DNA of 64,000 nucleotides from Caldibacillus debilis DSM 16016 (GCF_000383875.1 NZ_KB912891.1:178789-242788); one strand, 5' to 3'; shown: positions 29,199-38,634, numbered from the stretch's first letter. Numbers and translations: made by a program. The notes: a model not told the origin generated them from the sequence alone.

Positions 29199-29849
29199 TT
29201 AGCGCTGTTTATATTCAAGCCTTCTGGAAACGAGGGACAGGGAATAATTGACGGCAAAATACATGAACGCGACGAGGAGAAAAATCGGTATCACGTAATT
29301 GACACTCCTCCCGTTAATGATTTGCGCGTGGTTCATCAGCTCCGGAAGGGAGATAACGATCGCCAGCGACGTGTCTTTCAGCAAGGAAATGAATTGGCTG
29401 ACGATCGGCGGCACCATGCGGCGCAATGCTTGCGGCAAGACGATATGCCATAGCGTTTGGATATAGGAGAGGCCGGATGAGCGCGCCGCTTCGATCTGTC
29501 CTTTGTCGATCGAGTTCAATCCTCCGCGGACGATTTCCGACAGCATCGCCGATTCGAACACGACGAGGGCGGCAATGGCCGCGTAAAATTTGTCAAGCTT
29601 TAATCCCACTTCCGGCAGCGCGAAATAGGTAAAGAAAATAATCAAAAGAAGCGGAAGATTGCGGATCGTTTCGACGATGACGGCGAAAAGCTGGGAAACG
29701 CCGGGGATTTTTGTGTAGCGGATCACTCCGATGATGATCCCGAAGATGAAACTAAAAAATATGGAAATAAACGCAACTTCCAATGTCACCAAAAATCCTT
29801 CCAGCAAAAATGCGAGATGCGCCGGGGAGTATGCGCCGATAAAGTCCAT
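29199..29849 (-). CDS. glnP: Glutamine ABC transporter permease GlnP
   Basis: Polar amino acid permease of 216 residues with five predicted helices. The EAA coupling loop reads IEAARSSGLSYIQTLWHIVLPQA near residue 115-140 as two adjoining pieces. It pairs with GlnM to form the channel. ATG follows GAGGAGGGATGGACA on the minus strand, 19 nt after glnM. Confidence 0.92.
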   Translation of the reverse strand: MDFIGAYSPAHLAFLLEGFLVTLEVAFISIFFSFIFGIIIGVIRYTKIPGVSQLFAVIVETIRNLPLLLIIFFTYFALPEVGLKLDKFYAAIAALVVFESAMLSEIVRGGLNSIDKGQIEAARSSGLSYIQTLWHIVLPQALRRMVPPIVSQFISLLKDTSLAIVISLPELMNHAQIINGRSVNYVIPIFLLVAFMYFAVNYSLSLVSRRLEYKQR

Positions 29850-29868
29850 TTGTCCATCCCTCCTCGTA

Positions 29869-30522
29869 TTATCGGCTTTTGGCCAGGCGCCGTTCCAAAT
29901 ATCCGACGCCGAGGCTGAGCGGGATCGTCAGGACAAGGTAAAACAATGCGACGAAAATGTAAACGTCAAAGGTAACAAACGTATCCGACGAGATTAAATC
30001 GCCGAAATACATGAGGTCCAGCCCGGCAATGACGCCTAAAACGGACGAGTTTTTCACGAGATTAAGAAATTGGTTGCCGAGCGGCGGAATGACGATTTTG
30101 ATCGCCTGCGGCAAGACGATATGGCGCATCGTCTGCAAATAGGTCAATCCGGACGAGCGTGCCGCCTCCGTCTGCCCTTTCGGAACGGCAAGGATTCCCG
30201 ACCGGATGACTTCGGCGATAAAAGAGGCGGTGTAGACCATCAAGCCTAACGTGCCCGCAGTAAACGGATCAAAGCGGATGCCTATGGCGGGCAGACCGAC
30301 AAAAAAGAAGAAAACGATTAAAACGAGGGGAATGTTGCGGATGAATTCCACATAGGCCGCTCCCAGCCAGTTCAGCGGCCGGATCGGCGCAATCCGGAAA
30401 ATGGCGATGATGATGCCGATGATCAGGCTTCCGATGAGGGCAAGGACGCTGGCCTTTAACGTATTGGCAAACCCTTGCATGTACATGTCCCAATGCTCGA
30501 GCAAAATCGAAAATCGGAGCAC
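29869..30522 (-). CDS. glnM: Glutamine ABC transporter permease GlnM
   Basis: Second permease subunit, 217 residues, with the same HisM/GlnP family topology and an EAA loop containing TEAARSSGLTYLQTMRHIV. I place the start at GTG 30522, 6 nt after AGAGGTGG. The open frame extends 25 codons further upstream, but that extension lacks a ribosome binding site and is not typical of the family. Confidence 0.9.
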   Translation of the reverse strand: MLRFSILLEHWDMYMQGFANTLKASVLALIGSLIIGIIIAIFRIAPIRPLNWLGAAYVEFIRNIPLVLIVFFFFVGLPAIGIRFDPFTAGTLGLMVYTASFIAEVIRSGILAVPKGQTEAARSSGLTYLQTMRHIVLPQAIKIVIPPLGNQFLNLVKNSSVLGVIAGLDLMYFGDLISSDTFVTFDVYIFVALFYLVLTIPLSLGVGYLERRLAKSR

Positions 30523-30597
30523 GCTGCTTCCACCTCTTTCCTGTCTGAAGATGAAACAGATGAGCGAAAACAAGCGCCGCCCATCTGTTCTTTCCAT

Positions 30598-31440
30598 TTA
30601 TTCCTGCGGTTTTTTCCCGATCCATTTTTCATAGATCCTGTCGTACTCGCCGTTTTCTCTGATTTCCTTTAAGTATTCGTTGATGACCTGCAATAATTCC
30701 GTGTTCCCTTTGCGGACGGCGATGCCGTAGGGTTCTTCGGTAAAGGTTTCGTCAAGGACGCGATAGTTCGGGTCTTGTTTGGCCATCCCCATAAGCAGCG
30801 CGTTATCCGTCGTGAGGGCGTCGCCTTGTCCCGATCTTAGCGCCGTGAACGCCTCGGCGTAGTTTTCAAACTCCAATACATTCACGTCCGGCGCCGCTTT
30901 GCGGATGTTTTGCGCGGAGGTCGAACCTTTTGCCGTCAGTACGGTCATTCCTTTTTTCAAATCTTTCACGCTGTTGATCTTGCTGTCTTTTTTGACGAGC
31001 AACGATTGGCCGGCCATGAAATACACATCGGAGAAATCGACTTCCTTTTTCCGCTCTTCGGTGATCGTCATCGTCGCGATGATCGCGTCGATATCGCCGT
31101 TGTTCAGCATCGGAATCCGCGTTTTGGATGTCACTTCTTTTAGTTCGATTTTGTTTTCGTCCCCGAGAATTTTTTTCGCCAACCCTTTGGCGATATCGAT
31201 ATCAAATCCTTCCACTTCACCGGTTTCCGGATTTTTTAAACCGAACAGGTTCAAATCATATTTGACGCCGACAATCAGTTTGCCGCGCTGTTTGATGGCT
31301 TCCAGCGCGTCGGTTTCCGCCGATTTTCCCCCGTTCCCGTTGGTCTTTGACGATTCGCCGCCGCAGCCGGCCAAGGCGATGCCCAATAGCGCGGCAAGGG
31401 CAAGGGCGGCCCAAAATTTCCAAAAGGATTTGATTTTCAT
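30598..31440 (-). CDS. glnH: Glutamine-binding lipoprotein GlnH
   Basis: Substrate receptor of the importer, 280 residues. Lipobox LAGC with Cys at 26, then a Ser/Gly/Asn linker and the family-3 solute-binding fold: GKLIVGVKYDLNLFG, VEGFDIDIAKGLAKKI and the ligand-contacting MTITEERKKEVDFSDVYF. It corresponds to the glutamine/glutamate receptors of this family. AAGGAGG precedes ATG; that ribosome binding site lies right beside the third copy of a duplicated glnQ end. Confidence 0.92.
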   Translation of the reverse strand: MKIKSFWKFWAALALAALLGIALAGCGGESSKTNGNGGKSAETDALEAIKQRGKLIVGVKYDLNLFGLKNPETGEVEGFDIDIAKGLAKKILGDENKIELKEVTSKTRIPMLNNGDIDAIIATMTITEERKKEVDFSDVYFMAGQSLLVKKDSKINSVKDLKKGMTVLTAKGSTSAQNIRKAAPDVNVLEFENYAEAFTALRSGQGDALTTDNALLMGMAKQDPNYRVLDETFTEEPYGIAVRKGNTELLQVINEYLKEIRENGEYDRIYEKWIGKKPQE

Positions 31441-31455
31441 AATAAAACCTCCTTG

Positions 31456-31606
31456 TTAATGGTTAAGAATGCGGCCCAAAAATAAAATTGAAGGCCGAAG
31501 GCGTGCCGCCTGCTTTGATTAATGGTTGAAAATACGGCTTCCCGGCAAAACAGGAGAAGGGACGAATCGATGACCTGCTTTGATTAATGGTTGAGAATAC
31601 GGCCCA
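31456..31606. repeat. Three partial copies of the glnQ 3' end
   Basis: TTAATGGTT(G/A)A(G/A)AAT(A/G)CGG starts at 31456, 31519 and 31584, at steps of 63 and 65 bp. Only the 31584 copy is the real end of glnQ (FLGRILNH-stop on the minus strand). The other two lie between glnQ and glnH. CCTGCTTTGA flanks the two copies nearest glnQ, and GGCCCAAAAATA flanks the outer and the real copy. This is a short tandem duplication of a gene end. Confidence 0.85.
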
Positions 31607-32312
31607 AAAATACTTTGGCGCGCTCTTCTTTCGGATTGGAGAAAAATTCCTCCGGAGGGGCTTCTTCCAAAATGCGCCCCTGATCGATAAAGACGATGCG
31701 GTCCGCGACCTCACGGGCGAATCCCATTTCGTGGGTGACGACGGCCATCGTCATTCCCTCTTTGGCCAATTGTTTCATGACATCGAGCACTTCGCCGATC
31801 GTTTCCGGGTCAAGGGCCGACGTCGGCTCGTCAAATAACATGATTTTCGGTTTCATCGCCAATCCTCGGGCGATCGCGACCCGCTGCTGCTGCCCGCCGG
31901 ACAATTCGGACGGATAGGCGTTGGCTTTCTCCGGGATTCCGACTTTCTCCAGGTAGTACATGGCCGTTTCTTTCGCCTCTTTTTCCGGGATGCGGAGCAC
32001 TTTCCGCGGCGCCAGCGTAATATTTTGCAGGACCGTCATATGCGGGTACAAATTGAAATGTTGGAAAACCATGCCGATATTGCGCCGCAGCCGGTTGATG
32101 TCGACCTTTTTGTCATTGACTTTCACATTGTCGACGATGAGTTCCCCGCTTGTAATCGTTTCCAATCGGTTGATGCAACGGACGAGCGTGCTTTTTCCCG
32201 AACCGGACGGGCCGATGATGACGACGACTTCCCCTTGATGGATGGTTAAGTTGATATCTTTCAGCACGTGGAAATCGCCATAGTATTTGTTCACTTGATG
32301 AAAATAGATCAA
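31584..32312 (-). CDS. glnQ: Glutamine ABC transporter ATPase GlnQ
   Basis: ATPase of the polar amino acid importer, 242 residues. Walker [10 protein letters not shown], signature LSGGQQQR, Walker [15 protein letters not shown] and the switch histidine in VVTHEMGFA are intact. TTG at 32312 is preferred, 4-5 nt after GGGGGAGG; TTG at 32315 would almost touch it. First gene of glnQHMP. A TTTACA box at 32358-32363 on the minus strand with a poor -10 may be its promoter. Confidence 0.93.
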   Translation of the reverse strand: MIYFHQVNKYYGDFHVLKDINLTIHQGEVVVIIGPSGSGKSTLVRCINRLETITSGELIVDNVKVNDKKVDINRLRRNIGMVFQHFNLYPHMTVLQNITLAPRKVLRIPEKEAKETAMYYLEKVGIPEKANAYPSELSGGQQQRVAIARGLAMKPKIMLFDEPTSALDPETIGEVLDVMKQLAKEGMTMAVVTHEMGFAREVADRIVFIDQGRILEEAPPEEFFSNPKEERAKVFLGRILNH

Positions 32313-32460
32313 CAAACCTCCCCCTCATTCGAAAATGTGTATCTTTTCTAAATTTATTGTAAATACCGCCTACCGAAAACGACGAAAACCAACGGAAATC
32401 TACTGCATCGCCATCGGATTCCGCAGGATTTTTATCTTTTTCTGCCCGGCCGCCACGGGT

Positions 32461-32550
32461 ATTGGGAGGAATCGGCGCCGGATGAAAGGAAGAGGGGGGG
32501 CTCATATTGGGTGGAATGGGAGACGGATAAAAGAAAGGGGGGAGGCTCTC
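32461..32550. repeat. Imperfect 45-bp direct repeat upstream of prkA
   Basis: ATTGGGAGGAATCGG... at 32461 and ATTGGGTGGAATGGG... at 32506 share most positions over about 40 bp, each ending in a G-rich run. They lie in the spacer between the divergent glnQ and prkA, which contains no other gene. Confidence 0.7.
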
Positions 32551-32704
32551 AGGCCAAAAACCGCGAGGGTCCTGCTGCAAGCCGACGGTTCCCGGCAAGA
32601 AAGGAAAAGGCCCGTGCCCAAGGGTGCTCCGCCCGGCAGCGATCAAAGGTTCGGTGACCGCCGGGCGGAATCGTTTTCCGGCGGAACATGGCGGAAGCGG
32701 ACAG

Positions 32705-32733
32705 GCATTTTTCCCCCGCAAGGGACATAAACT
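32705..32733 (+). promoter_or_regulatory. Sigma-E-type promoter of prkA
   Basis: GCATTTT at 32705-32711, exactly 14 bp, then CATAAACT at 32726-32733 matches the sporulation sigma-E consensus (KMATATT-N14-CATACANT) closely. B. subtilis prkA is known to be expressed under sigma-E. Confidence 0.7.
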
Positions 32734-32787
32734 TATAGGTATCAATGCTTGATAGCGGCGAAAATGAAAAAGCATGGGGTGGTACCT

Positions 32788-34686
32788 GTGAGGATTCTTG
32801 ACAAGATTGCCCAGGCGCGTATGGAAGAAGAAAAATTAAAATGGGAAGGAACCTTTGCCGAATATTTGGAGCTGTTAAAGGAAAAGCCGTGGATTGCCCA
32901 ATCGGCCCATGCCAGAATATACAACATGATCAAAGATGCGGGCGTGGAAGAGGATGAGAACGGGAGGAAAAGGTACAAATTTTTCAGCGGCCATCTCTTC
33001 GGGCTGGAAGAGGCGCTGGAACGGCTGGTCGAAGAATATTTTCATCCGGCGGCCAAACGTTTGGATGTGCGCAAGCGGATCCTCCTGCTGATGGGGCCGG
33101 TCAGCGGCGGCAAATCCACATTGGTAAATTTGCTGAAGCGGGGCTTGGAAGCTTATACCCGGACGGAGAAAGGGGCGGTCTACGCCATCAAGGATTGTCC
33201 GATGCATGAAGATCCTCTCCACTTGATCCCGAACCATCTGCGGGAGGATTTTTATCAGGAGTTCGGGATCCGGATTGAAGGCAACCTGTCCCCTTTGAAC
33301 ATGATGCGGCTGGAACAGGAATTCGGCGGGAGAATCGAAGAAGTACCGGTGGAGCGGATCTTTTTTTCCGAAGACCGCCGCGTCGGCATCGGCACCTTCA
33401 GCCCGTCCGATCCGAAATCCCAGGACATCGCCGATTTAACGGGAAGCATCGACTTTTCCACGATCGCCCGATACGGCTCCGAATCCGATCCGCGCGCCTA
33501 CCGTTTCGACGGGGAACTGAACAAGGCGAACCGGGGCCTGATGGAATTTCAGGAGATGCTGAAAAGCGATGAAAAATTTTTATGGCATCTGCTTTCCCTC
33601 ACCCAGGAAGGGAATTTTAAAGCGGGGCGGTTTGCCCTGATTTCCGCCGATGAGATGATCATCGCCCATACGAACGAAACGGAGTACCGTTCCTTCATTG
33701 CCAATAAGAAAAACGAGGCCCTTCACTCCCGGATTATCGTCATGCCGATCCCCTATAATTTGAAGGTGAGCGAAGAAGAAAAGATCTATGAAAAAATGAT
33801 CAAGGAGAGCGACGCCGCCGATGTCCATATCGCTCCCCACACGTTGAGGATCGCCGCCATGTTCACCGTTCTGACCCGGCTGAGGGAACCGAAACGGGGG
33901 GATATGGACCTGATCAAGAAAATGCGGCTGTATGACGGGGAAATGGTGGAGGGATTCAGCCAGGCGGACGCGGACGAACTCAAAAAAGAATTCGCCGATG
34001 AAGGCATGAGCGGCATCGATCCCCGCTATGTCATCAACCGGATTTCGTCCGCCATTATCCGGAAGGGGGTTCCCTCCATCAACGCCTTGGATGTGCTCCG
34101 GTCGCTGAAGGAAGGCCTGGATCAGCATCCTTCCATCACCCCCGAACTGAAGGAAAAATATTTGAATTTCATCTCCCTCGTCCGGAGGGAATACGATGAA
34201 ATCGCCAAAAAAGAAGTCCAAAAGGCCTTTGTCTACTCCTACGAGGAATCGGCGAAAACCTTGATGGAAAATTATTTGGACAATGTGGAGGCATACTGCA
34301 ACCGGACGAAATTGCGGGATCCGCTGACGGGCGAGGAAATCAACCCCGACGAAAAACTGATGCGGTCGATCGAAGAGCAGATCGGCATTTCCGAGAACGC
34401 GAAAAAGGCGTTCCGGGAAGAAATCCTGATCCGCATTTCCGCCTATGCGCGAAAGGGGAAAAAATTCGACTACAACAGCCATGACCGGCTGCGGGAGGCG
34501 ATCCAGAAAAAACTGTTCGCCGATTTGAAGGATATCGTGAAGATCACCACCTCGACGAAAACCCCCGACGAGCAGCAGCTGAAGAAGATCAATGAAGTCA
34601 TCGCCCGCCTCATCGACGAATACGGATACAACTCGATTTCCGCGAATGAATTGTTGAAATATGTCGGCAGCTTGTTAAACCGTTAA
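32788..34686 (+). CDS. prkA: PrkA serine protein kinase / AAA+ family
   Basis: 632-residue protein, one residue longer than B. subtilis PrkA. N-terminal AAA+ region with Walker A GPVSGGKST near 105 and the FSPSDPKSQDIADLTGS and SADEMIIAHTNETEY segments; the C-terminal third is the PrkA-specific domain. It acts in the mother cell during sporulation and in stress physiology; both kinase and protease activities have been reported for the family. GTG at 32788 matches the family start (RILDKIAQARMEEEKLKWEG); the upstream in-frame ATG would add 13 residues. The yhbH gene that follows prkA in B. subtilis is absent here. Confidence 0.95.
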   Translation: MRILDKIAQARMEEEKLKWEGTFAEYLELLKEKPWIAQSAHARIYNMIKDAGVEEDENGRKRYKFFSGHLFGLEEALERLVEEYFHPAAKRLDVRKRILLLMGPVSGGKSTLVNLLKRGLEAYTRTEKGAVYAIKDCPMHEDPLHLIPNHLREDFYQEFGIRIEGNLSPLNMMRLEQEFGGRIEEVPVERIFFSEDRRVGIGTFSPSDPKSQDIADLTGSIDFSTIARYGSESDPRAYRFDGELNKANRGLMEFQEMLKSDEKFLWHLLSLTQEGNFKAGRFALISADEMIIAHTNETEYRSFIANKKNEALHSRIIVMPIPYNLKVSEEEKIYEKMIKESDAADVHIAPHTLRIAAMFTVLTRLREPKRGDMDLIKKMRLYDGEMVEGFSQADADELKKEFADEGMSGIDPRYVINRISSAIIRKGVPSINALDVLRSLKEGLDQHPSITPELKEKYLNFISLVRREYDEIAKKEVQKAFVYSYEESAKTLMENYLDNVEAYCNRTKLRDPLTGEEINPDEKLMRSIEEQIGISENAKKAFREEILIRISAYARKGKKFDYNSHDRLREAIQKKLFADLKDIVKITTSTKTPDEQQLKKINEVIARLIDEYGYNSISANELLKYVGSLLNR

Positions 34687-34738
34687 CGGGTTCGCCTGTC
34701 ATTCTCTCATTTTTGCTAAAGTAAAATGGCCGTTTTTC

Positions 34739-34835
34739 GTATGCACGGTTCCCGTACGATTGTTCGCTTCATCCAGATAAATCCACAGTTTCAAAATGCG
34801 GTATGCAGGGTTCCCCGTACGCCTGTTCACTCGCC
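34739..34835. repeat. Direct repeat with 62-63-bp period after prkA
   Basis: GTATGCACGGTTCCCGTACG begins at 34739 and GTATGCAGGGTTCCCCGTAC at 34801, followed by related TTGTTCGC / CTGTTCAC ends. The rest of the spacer holds no gene. Confidence 0.75.
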
Positions 34836-34965
34836 CAATTTTTGCCTTGCTCCGGAAATTACCGGACGTTAACGGAATCGCACAGGAATGCGGGGGCGTG
34901 CCGGCGCGCCTTTCACGGTCTCACTCTTGATAATGCGAAAATACGCTCACAACAATCCTTTCATG

Positions 34966-35012
34966 GAAAAAGCTGCTCCTTTTCCCGCTTCCGGGGATCA
35001 TCGGAGCAGCTT
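34966..35012 (-). terminator. Terminator of the thioesterase gene
   Basis: AAGCTGCTCC / GGAGCAGCTT stem; on the minus strand it runs into TTTTTCC, 13 nt after the thioesterase stop codon. Confidence 0.8.
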
Positions 35013-35024
35013 CCCGCCTTCCGT

Positions 35025-35432
35025 TCATGTTCCCTTTCCATTTTGATCGGCACCGCCGTTTTCTTCTTTGGCGACGACGGCGATCGTGCATCGGGAAATG
35101 CAGATCAATCGGCCCGTTTCGTCGGTGATGCGGATTTCCCAAACTTGGCTGCGCCGGCCGTGATGAAGGATTTTTCCTTCCGCGGTGACCTTCCCGTCCC
35201 TTTTTGGGCGGATATGGTTGGCGTTAATTTCCATGCCGAAACAAATTTCGTTTTCCGGATCGATGAGCTGGTGGGCGCCCACGCTCGCCACCGTTTCCGC
35301 CAGGGCGACGGAGGCCCCGCCGTGCAAATAGCCGAAGGGTTGGCGGGTCCGTTCGTCCACCGGCATGCTGGCACGCACGTAACCCTCATCCAACACTTCC
35401 AGCTCAATCCCTAACGCATCCATTAATGTCAA
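35025..35432 (-). CDS. Hotdog-fold thioesterase (PaaI/MenI-like)
   Basis: 135-residue acyl-CoA thioesterase. The hotdog helix starts with PFGYLHGGASVALAETVAS, where the HGG and the later Glu match the catalytic region of 4HBT-II enzymes such as YuxO/MenI and PaaI. A likely substrate is an aromatic acyl-CoA, for instance DHNA-CoA in menaquinone synthesis, but neighbouring genes do not settle this. The start (MTLMDALGIEL) follows GGGGGGAGAGGC. The last 15 residues are polar and variable. Confidence 0.88.
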   Translation of the reverse strand: MTLMDALGIELEVLDEGYVRASMPVDERTRQPFGYLHGGASVALAETVASVGAHQLIDPENEICFGMEINANHIRPKRDGKVTAEGKILHHGRRSQVWEIRITDETGRLICISRCTIAVVAKEENGGADQNGKGT

Positions 35433-35505
35433 GCCTCTCCCCCCTTTTTCTATAGCCTTAATTCAAGAAAAAAGGGGAAAATCCTTTAAGTCCGGAAAAT
35501 TTTGT

Positions 35506-36738
35506 TCAAAAACTGCCGAACAACAATTTTTTCCTTTCCCTTTCCCGCTTTTCTCTCTTCGAGCCCCAAAGGAGCAGCAAAAAGGCGGCGGCCAAAATGC
35601 CGCTCGTGATAAAAAAGACGGAGGAAATGCCGATATACCCGGAAATCACCCCGCCCGTCACAGGGCCGATGACGTTTCCGAGGAAGCGGAAACTGACCTG
35701 GTAGCCCTGGATTTCCCCCTGCACTTCCAAGGGAGCCACCAGGCGGACATAGGCCGTCGTGCACGGGATGATGCCGCCCATGCACATGCCGTAGAAAAAG
35801 CGCAAAATGACGAGCTGCCATAAGGAATGGACGAAGGCCATGGGCAGAAACAGGATGGCACCGGCCATCAACAAAAACTGAATGACCTTTTCATGGCCGA
35901 TATGGTCGCCCAATCTTCCCCATTGGCGGGTCGCTAGCAGATTGCCGAAACCGGAGGCGGAAAAGGCCATCCCCGCCAAAAACGCGACGTTTTCCGCATG
36001 GGTGAGCTTATTCACATAAAGCGCCAGCAACGGTTGGATGGTGAAATTGGCCATTTGGACGAAAAAAGTGATCAGCATCATCGACAGCAGGACTTTTTTA
36101 TGAAAGATGAACGAGATAACTTCTTTCCCGGTATAGGTTTTTTCCCTTTTCGCTTTTTCCGGCCGCTTCTTCTCTTTCACGCCGAAAAGGACGACCAATG
36201 TGGCGATGAAGATGACGACGGATGTGTAAACAAAGGTATATTGAAATCCGAAATGATCGGCCATCATTCCGCCGATTAACGGCCCGAACAAACTTCCCGT
36301 CACGTTCCCCGTCTGCAAAGTCCCGAGGACTTCACCGACGATTTTTTTCGGCGTCTGGGCGGCGATGAGGGCGAGGGAGGTGGGAATGAATCCCGTCACG
36401 GCGCCCATAAACAGCCGCAGGAGAAACAATTGGTGGACCGAATGCATAAATCCCATGAAAAAGATGCTGACCGCTATGCCCGTCCCCGTTATCAGCAAAA
36501 TCGGTTTATAGCCGTATTTGTCGCCGATGCGTCCCCAGAACGGAGAGAAGAGGAAGGCGGTGATAAAGGTTACGCTGAAGACAAAACCTGCCCATTTTTG
36601 CACATACTCTTCACTGAAATTCCCCATCGTTTCAATGTACAGGGAAAGAAAAGGCATGATCATGGTGGTGCTGGAGGCCACTAAAAAATTCGCGACCCAC
36701 AAAATGGACAAGTTTCGTTTCGAAGGAGAAATTTCCAT
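35506..36738 (-). CDS. MFS multidrug-type exporter
   Basis: 410-residue twelve-helix facilitator. Motif A reads GRIGDKYGYKPILL after helix 2, and the helix-5 motif C region is GTLQTGNVTGSLFGPLIGG, both typical of proton-drug antiporters of the MdtG/YkuC/NorA type. A basic KEKKRPEKAKREKTYTGKE loop joins the two halves. I start it at ATG 36738 (MEISPSKRN); the open frame runs 124 codons further upstream through non-coding repeats. A TATAAT lies upstream on the minus strand at about 36775. Confidence 0.88.
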   Translation of the reverse strand: MEISPSKRNLSILWVANFLVASSTTMIMPFLSLYIETMGNFSEEYVQKWAGFVFSVTFITAFLFSPFWGRIGDKYGYKPILLITGTGIAVSIFFMGFMHSVHQLFLLRLFMGAVTGFIPTSLALIAAQTPKKIVGEVLGTLQTGNVTGSLFGPLIGGMMADHFGFQYTFVYTSVVIFIATLVVLFGVKEKKRPEKAKREKTYTGKEVISFIFHKKVLLSMMLITFFVQMANFTIQPLLALYVNKLTHAENVAFLAGMAFSASGFGNLLATRQWGRLGDHIGHEKVIQFLLMAGAILFLPMAFVHSLWQLVILRFFYGMCMGGIIPCTTAYVRLVAPLEVQGEIQGYQVSFRFLGNVIGPVTGGVISGYIGISSVFFITSGILAAAFLLLLWGSKREKRERERKKLLFGSF

Positions 36739-36931
36739 CACCTTCTTTAAATATTTCGTTTCTCTAAATATTATAATATATGAAATGAAAACGGAAAAGG
36801 GGAGGGCAAGTCGTCGAGGGGGAGGGCATATTTCCGTCCGCGGCACAGCGGGCCTTCCGCCCAAGCCGGATGGGAATCGGCCGGCGTACGGCGGAGCAAA
36901 AGAGTGGGGCTTGCCGGTTTTTCGGAAAAGG

Positions 36932-37021
36932 GATTCCGAAAAAATGGAGATTGATCGTTTCACGGGGGGAATTCTGCCCCGGGTCAAACTACCCGATTCC
37001 GAAAAAATGGTGATTGATCGT
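36932..37021. repeat. Direct repeat with 63-bp period
   Basis: GATTCCGAAAAAATGGAGAT begins at 36932 and its near-copy (one base changed) at 36995; both continue TGATCGT. The period is exactly 63 bp. Confidence 0.8.
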
Positions 37022-37375
37022 CTCTGAAGAGATCCCGAAAGAAGGGTTCGTCCCTTTTCGGAACAGTTTCCGTTTGTATTATCCGGAGGGGAAAGACATG
37101 CGGAAGACAACGGATTCCGCTGGAAAAGTGCGTTCGGTCATAGGGGGAAAAAGCGGACAGTCATACTTTTAAGATTGGGAGGAGTTCCCATCGGCGTTCA
37201 AGGGACTTTGCCCCGAACCTGCTGCAAGGTCCCGAAAATTTGAACCCTTTCACGCGGCATTCGCGCAGTTTTCGCCTCCCGGTTCCGGCCATGCTTTTCG
37301 GACCGGGAAGTCCGTTTCAATTTCGCGGCGGGATGGCCAATCCTGTCCCGGTATCGGTGTCCGGCAAAAAGGGCC

Positions 37376-37740
37376 CGGATTTTGGACAAACCGTATCGGA
37401 TGATGGACACGAAAAGGATGATGGACAATTTTCATTTGATGTTGGACGTTTTTTCCAGGATGATGGTTATTTTTTCTTTTATGATGAACAAAGTTTTTTT
37501 CATGATGAACGTACTTTTTCATATGTCGGACAAATCGTCGCGAATGTCGGACAGTGAACTTCGGTGTTGGACAATTTTTTTTAAATAATCAACATTCCGG
37601 TTCGGATGTTGGACAATCCGTCTTCTTATCAAAGATAAATGTTGAACATTTTTGCCATGATGTTGGACATATCGAATGGCTGATTGAATTTTTTCCAAAA
37701 ATGTTGAACGTTTTTCCCCAGACGTTGAACGATCCAGCCG
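37376..37740. repeat. 21-bp-phased ATGTTGRACAT repeat array, block 2
   Basis: The core TGRAC (variants CGGAC, TGGTT) starts at 37383, 37404, 37422, 37443, 37464, 37485, 37506, 37527, 37548, 37568, 37610, 37643, 37664, 37705 and 37726. Steps are 21, 18, then six of 21, then 20, 42, 33, 21, 41 and 21. Consensus is ATGWTGRACAWTTTTTNC. The same unit and steps (21, 33) occur at 5-206. The array lies in a 1.4-kb spacer between divergent genes that has no supported coding region; one frame reads as a Met-rich heptad repeat but has no ribosome binding site. Confidence 0.9.
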
Positions 37741-38175
37741 CGATGAAAGAACCGGTTGTCGACCAGGGCCGCCGAATGTTGGTCAAATCAATGTGGATTT
37801 TGAAATTGAACGGGACGGAATTTGTTGAAAAAAGATGTTTCTCTTCAACACCGCAAACCCGGCCTGAAAATTTTCCGCCAAACGGGGCTATATTTCCCCC
37901 CGGTCTTCGGCAGAAACCGGTCCGGTTGCCCATCCATGTATTTCTTGTTTCTTTATAGTAAAATAGCATTGGATTGGTTTTGCAAAACCGGCCGCGGCAG
38001 GGTGGAACGGTATCTGCCGCCGCGGGAATCCCGCAGATGTTCTTTCCATTTTTCCGCAAGTGCCGGGCGGAGATTGGAACGGACCGGGAAGATTGCCGGT
38101 ACGGAAGGGGAAACGGCCCGATTTCGACCTGCCGTCTCCGATTGGCAAAGAAGATTGCCGGAAAGGATGTTGGCG

Positions 38176-38379
38176 ATGGATTGGATTCTTGCCTTATTTC
38201 TCTATTTCCCCGAGGATAAAAGGGAATATATCCCCGCCGCCATCTCCTTCTCCATCTTTTTTATCGCCTGCGTTTTCACTTTCCTGTGGATCGTCCGTTA
38301 TTCCAAAAAAGAAGAGGAGAAGGCGAAACATTTGGAAGAACAGGTGAAGAAATGGCAAGGGGAAGATAAGAAGGGTTGA
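38176..38379 (+). CDS. 67-residue membrane protein with charged tail
   Basis: Starts MDWILALFLYFPEDKREY, with a hydrophobic N-terminus, then one strong helix at about 23-44 (AAISFSIFFIACVFTFLWIV) and a charged coiled-coil-like tail rich in Lys and Glu. GGAAAGGA lies 8 nt before the ATG, which is the reason for this start; the frame is open much further upstream but there it is only repeat DNA. Family not recognised. It lies upstream of, and in the same direction as, the ABC exporter at 38836. Confidence 0.65.
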   Translation: MDWILALFLYFPEDKREYIPAAISFSIFFIACVFTFLWIVRYSKKEEEKAKHLEEQVKKWQGEDKKG

Positions 38380-38634
38380 TGAAAGGGCGGGATCTCATTT
38401 GCGACGGTTCTTGATCCGGATCGATTGTTCCTTTGATCCCGCTTCTTGGCGGCTTGGGACAAGATTTGATTCGTTTTTTCCGAAAACCGCGGATGGATGG
38501 AATGGAAAGAGGAACGGTTTCTGCCCTTTTCCCGGAAACGTTGATTCCGCCTGCGATAGCGGCACCCTTTTTAGCCGCTCCGGCGGCCGTTTCTCCGAAA
38601 AACATGATATCGCCGAAAGGGGCTGTTTTTATTC
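38380..38634. other. Spacer with doubtful short frames
   Basis: A 71-codon frame from TTG at 38433 and an overlapping minus-strand frame are both open, but neither has a ribosome binding site or recognisable sequence. Confidence 0.4.

Noticed and set aside
35506-37110. Long N-terminal form (534 residues) of the minus-strand MFS protein
   Set aside because: The extra 124 residues are translations of the repeat-containing spacer. The family begins at MEISPSKRN.
37382-37588. 68-codon frame through the 21-bp repeats (Met-rich heptad protein)
   Set aside because: The 21-bp period keeps frames open automatically. There is no start signal, and steps of 20 and 41 bp further on break the frame.
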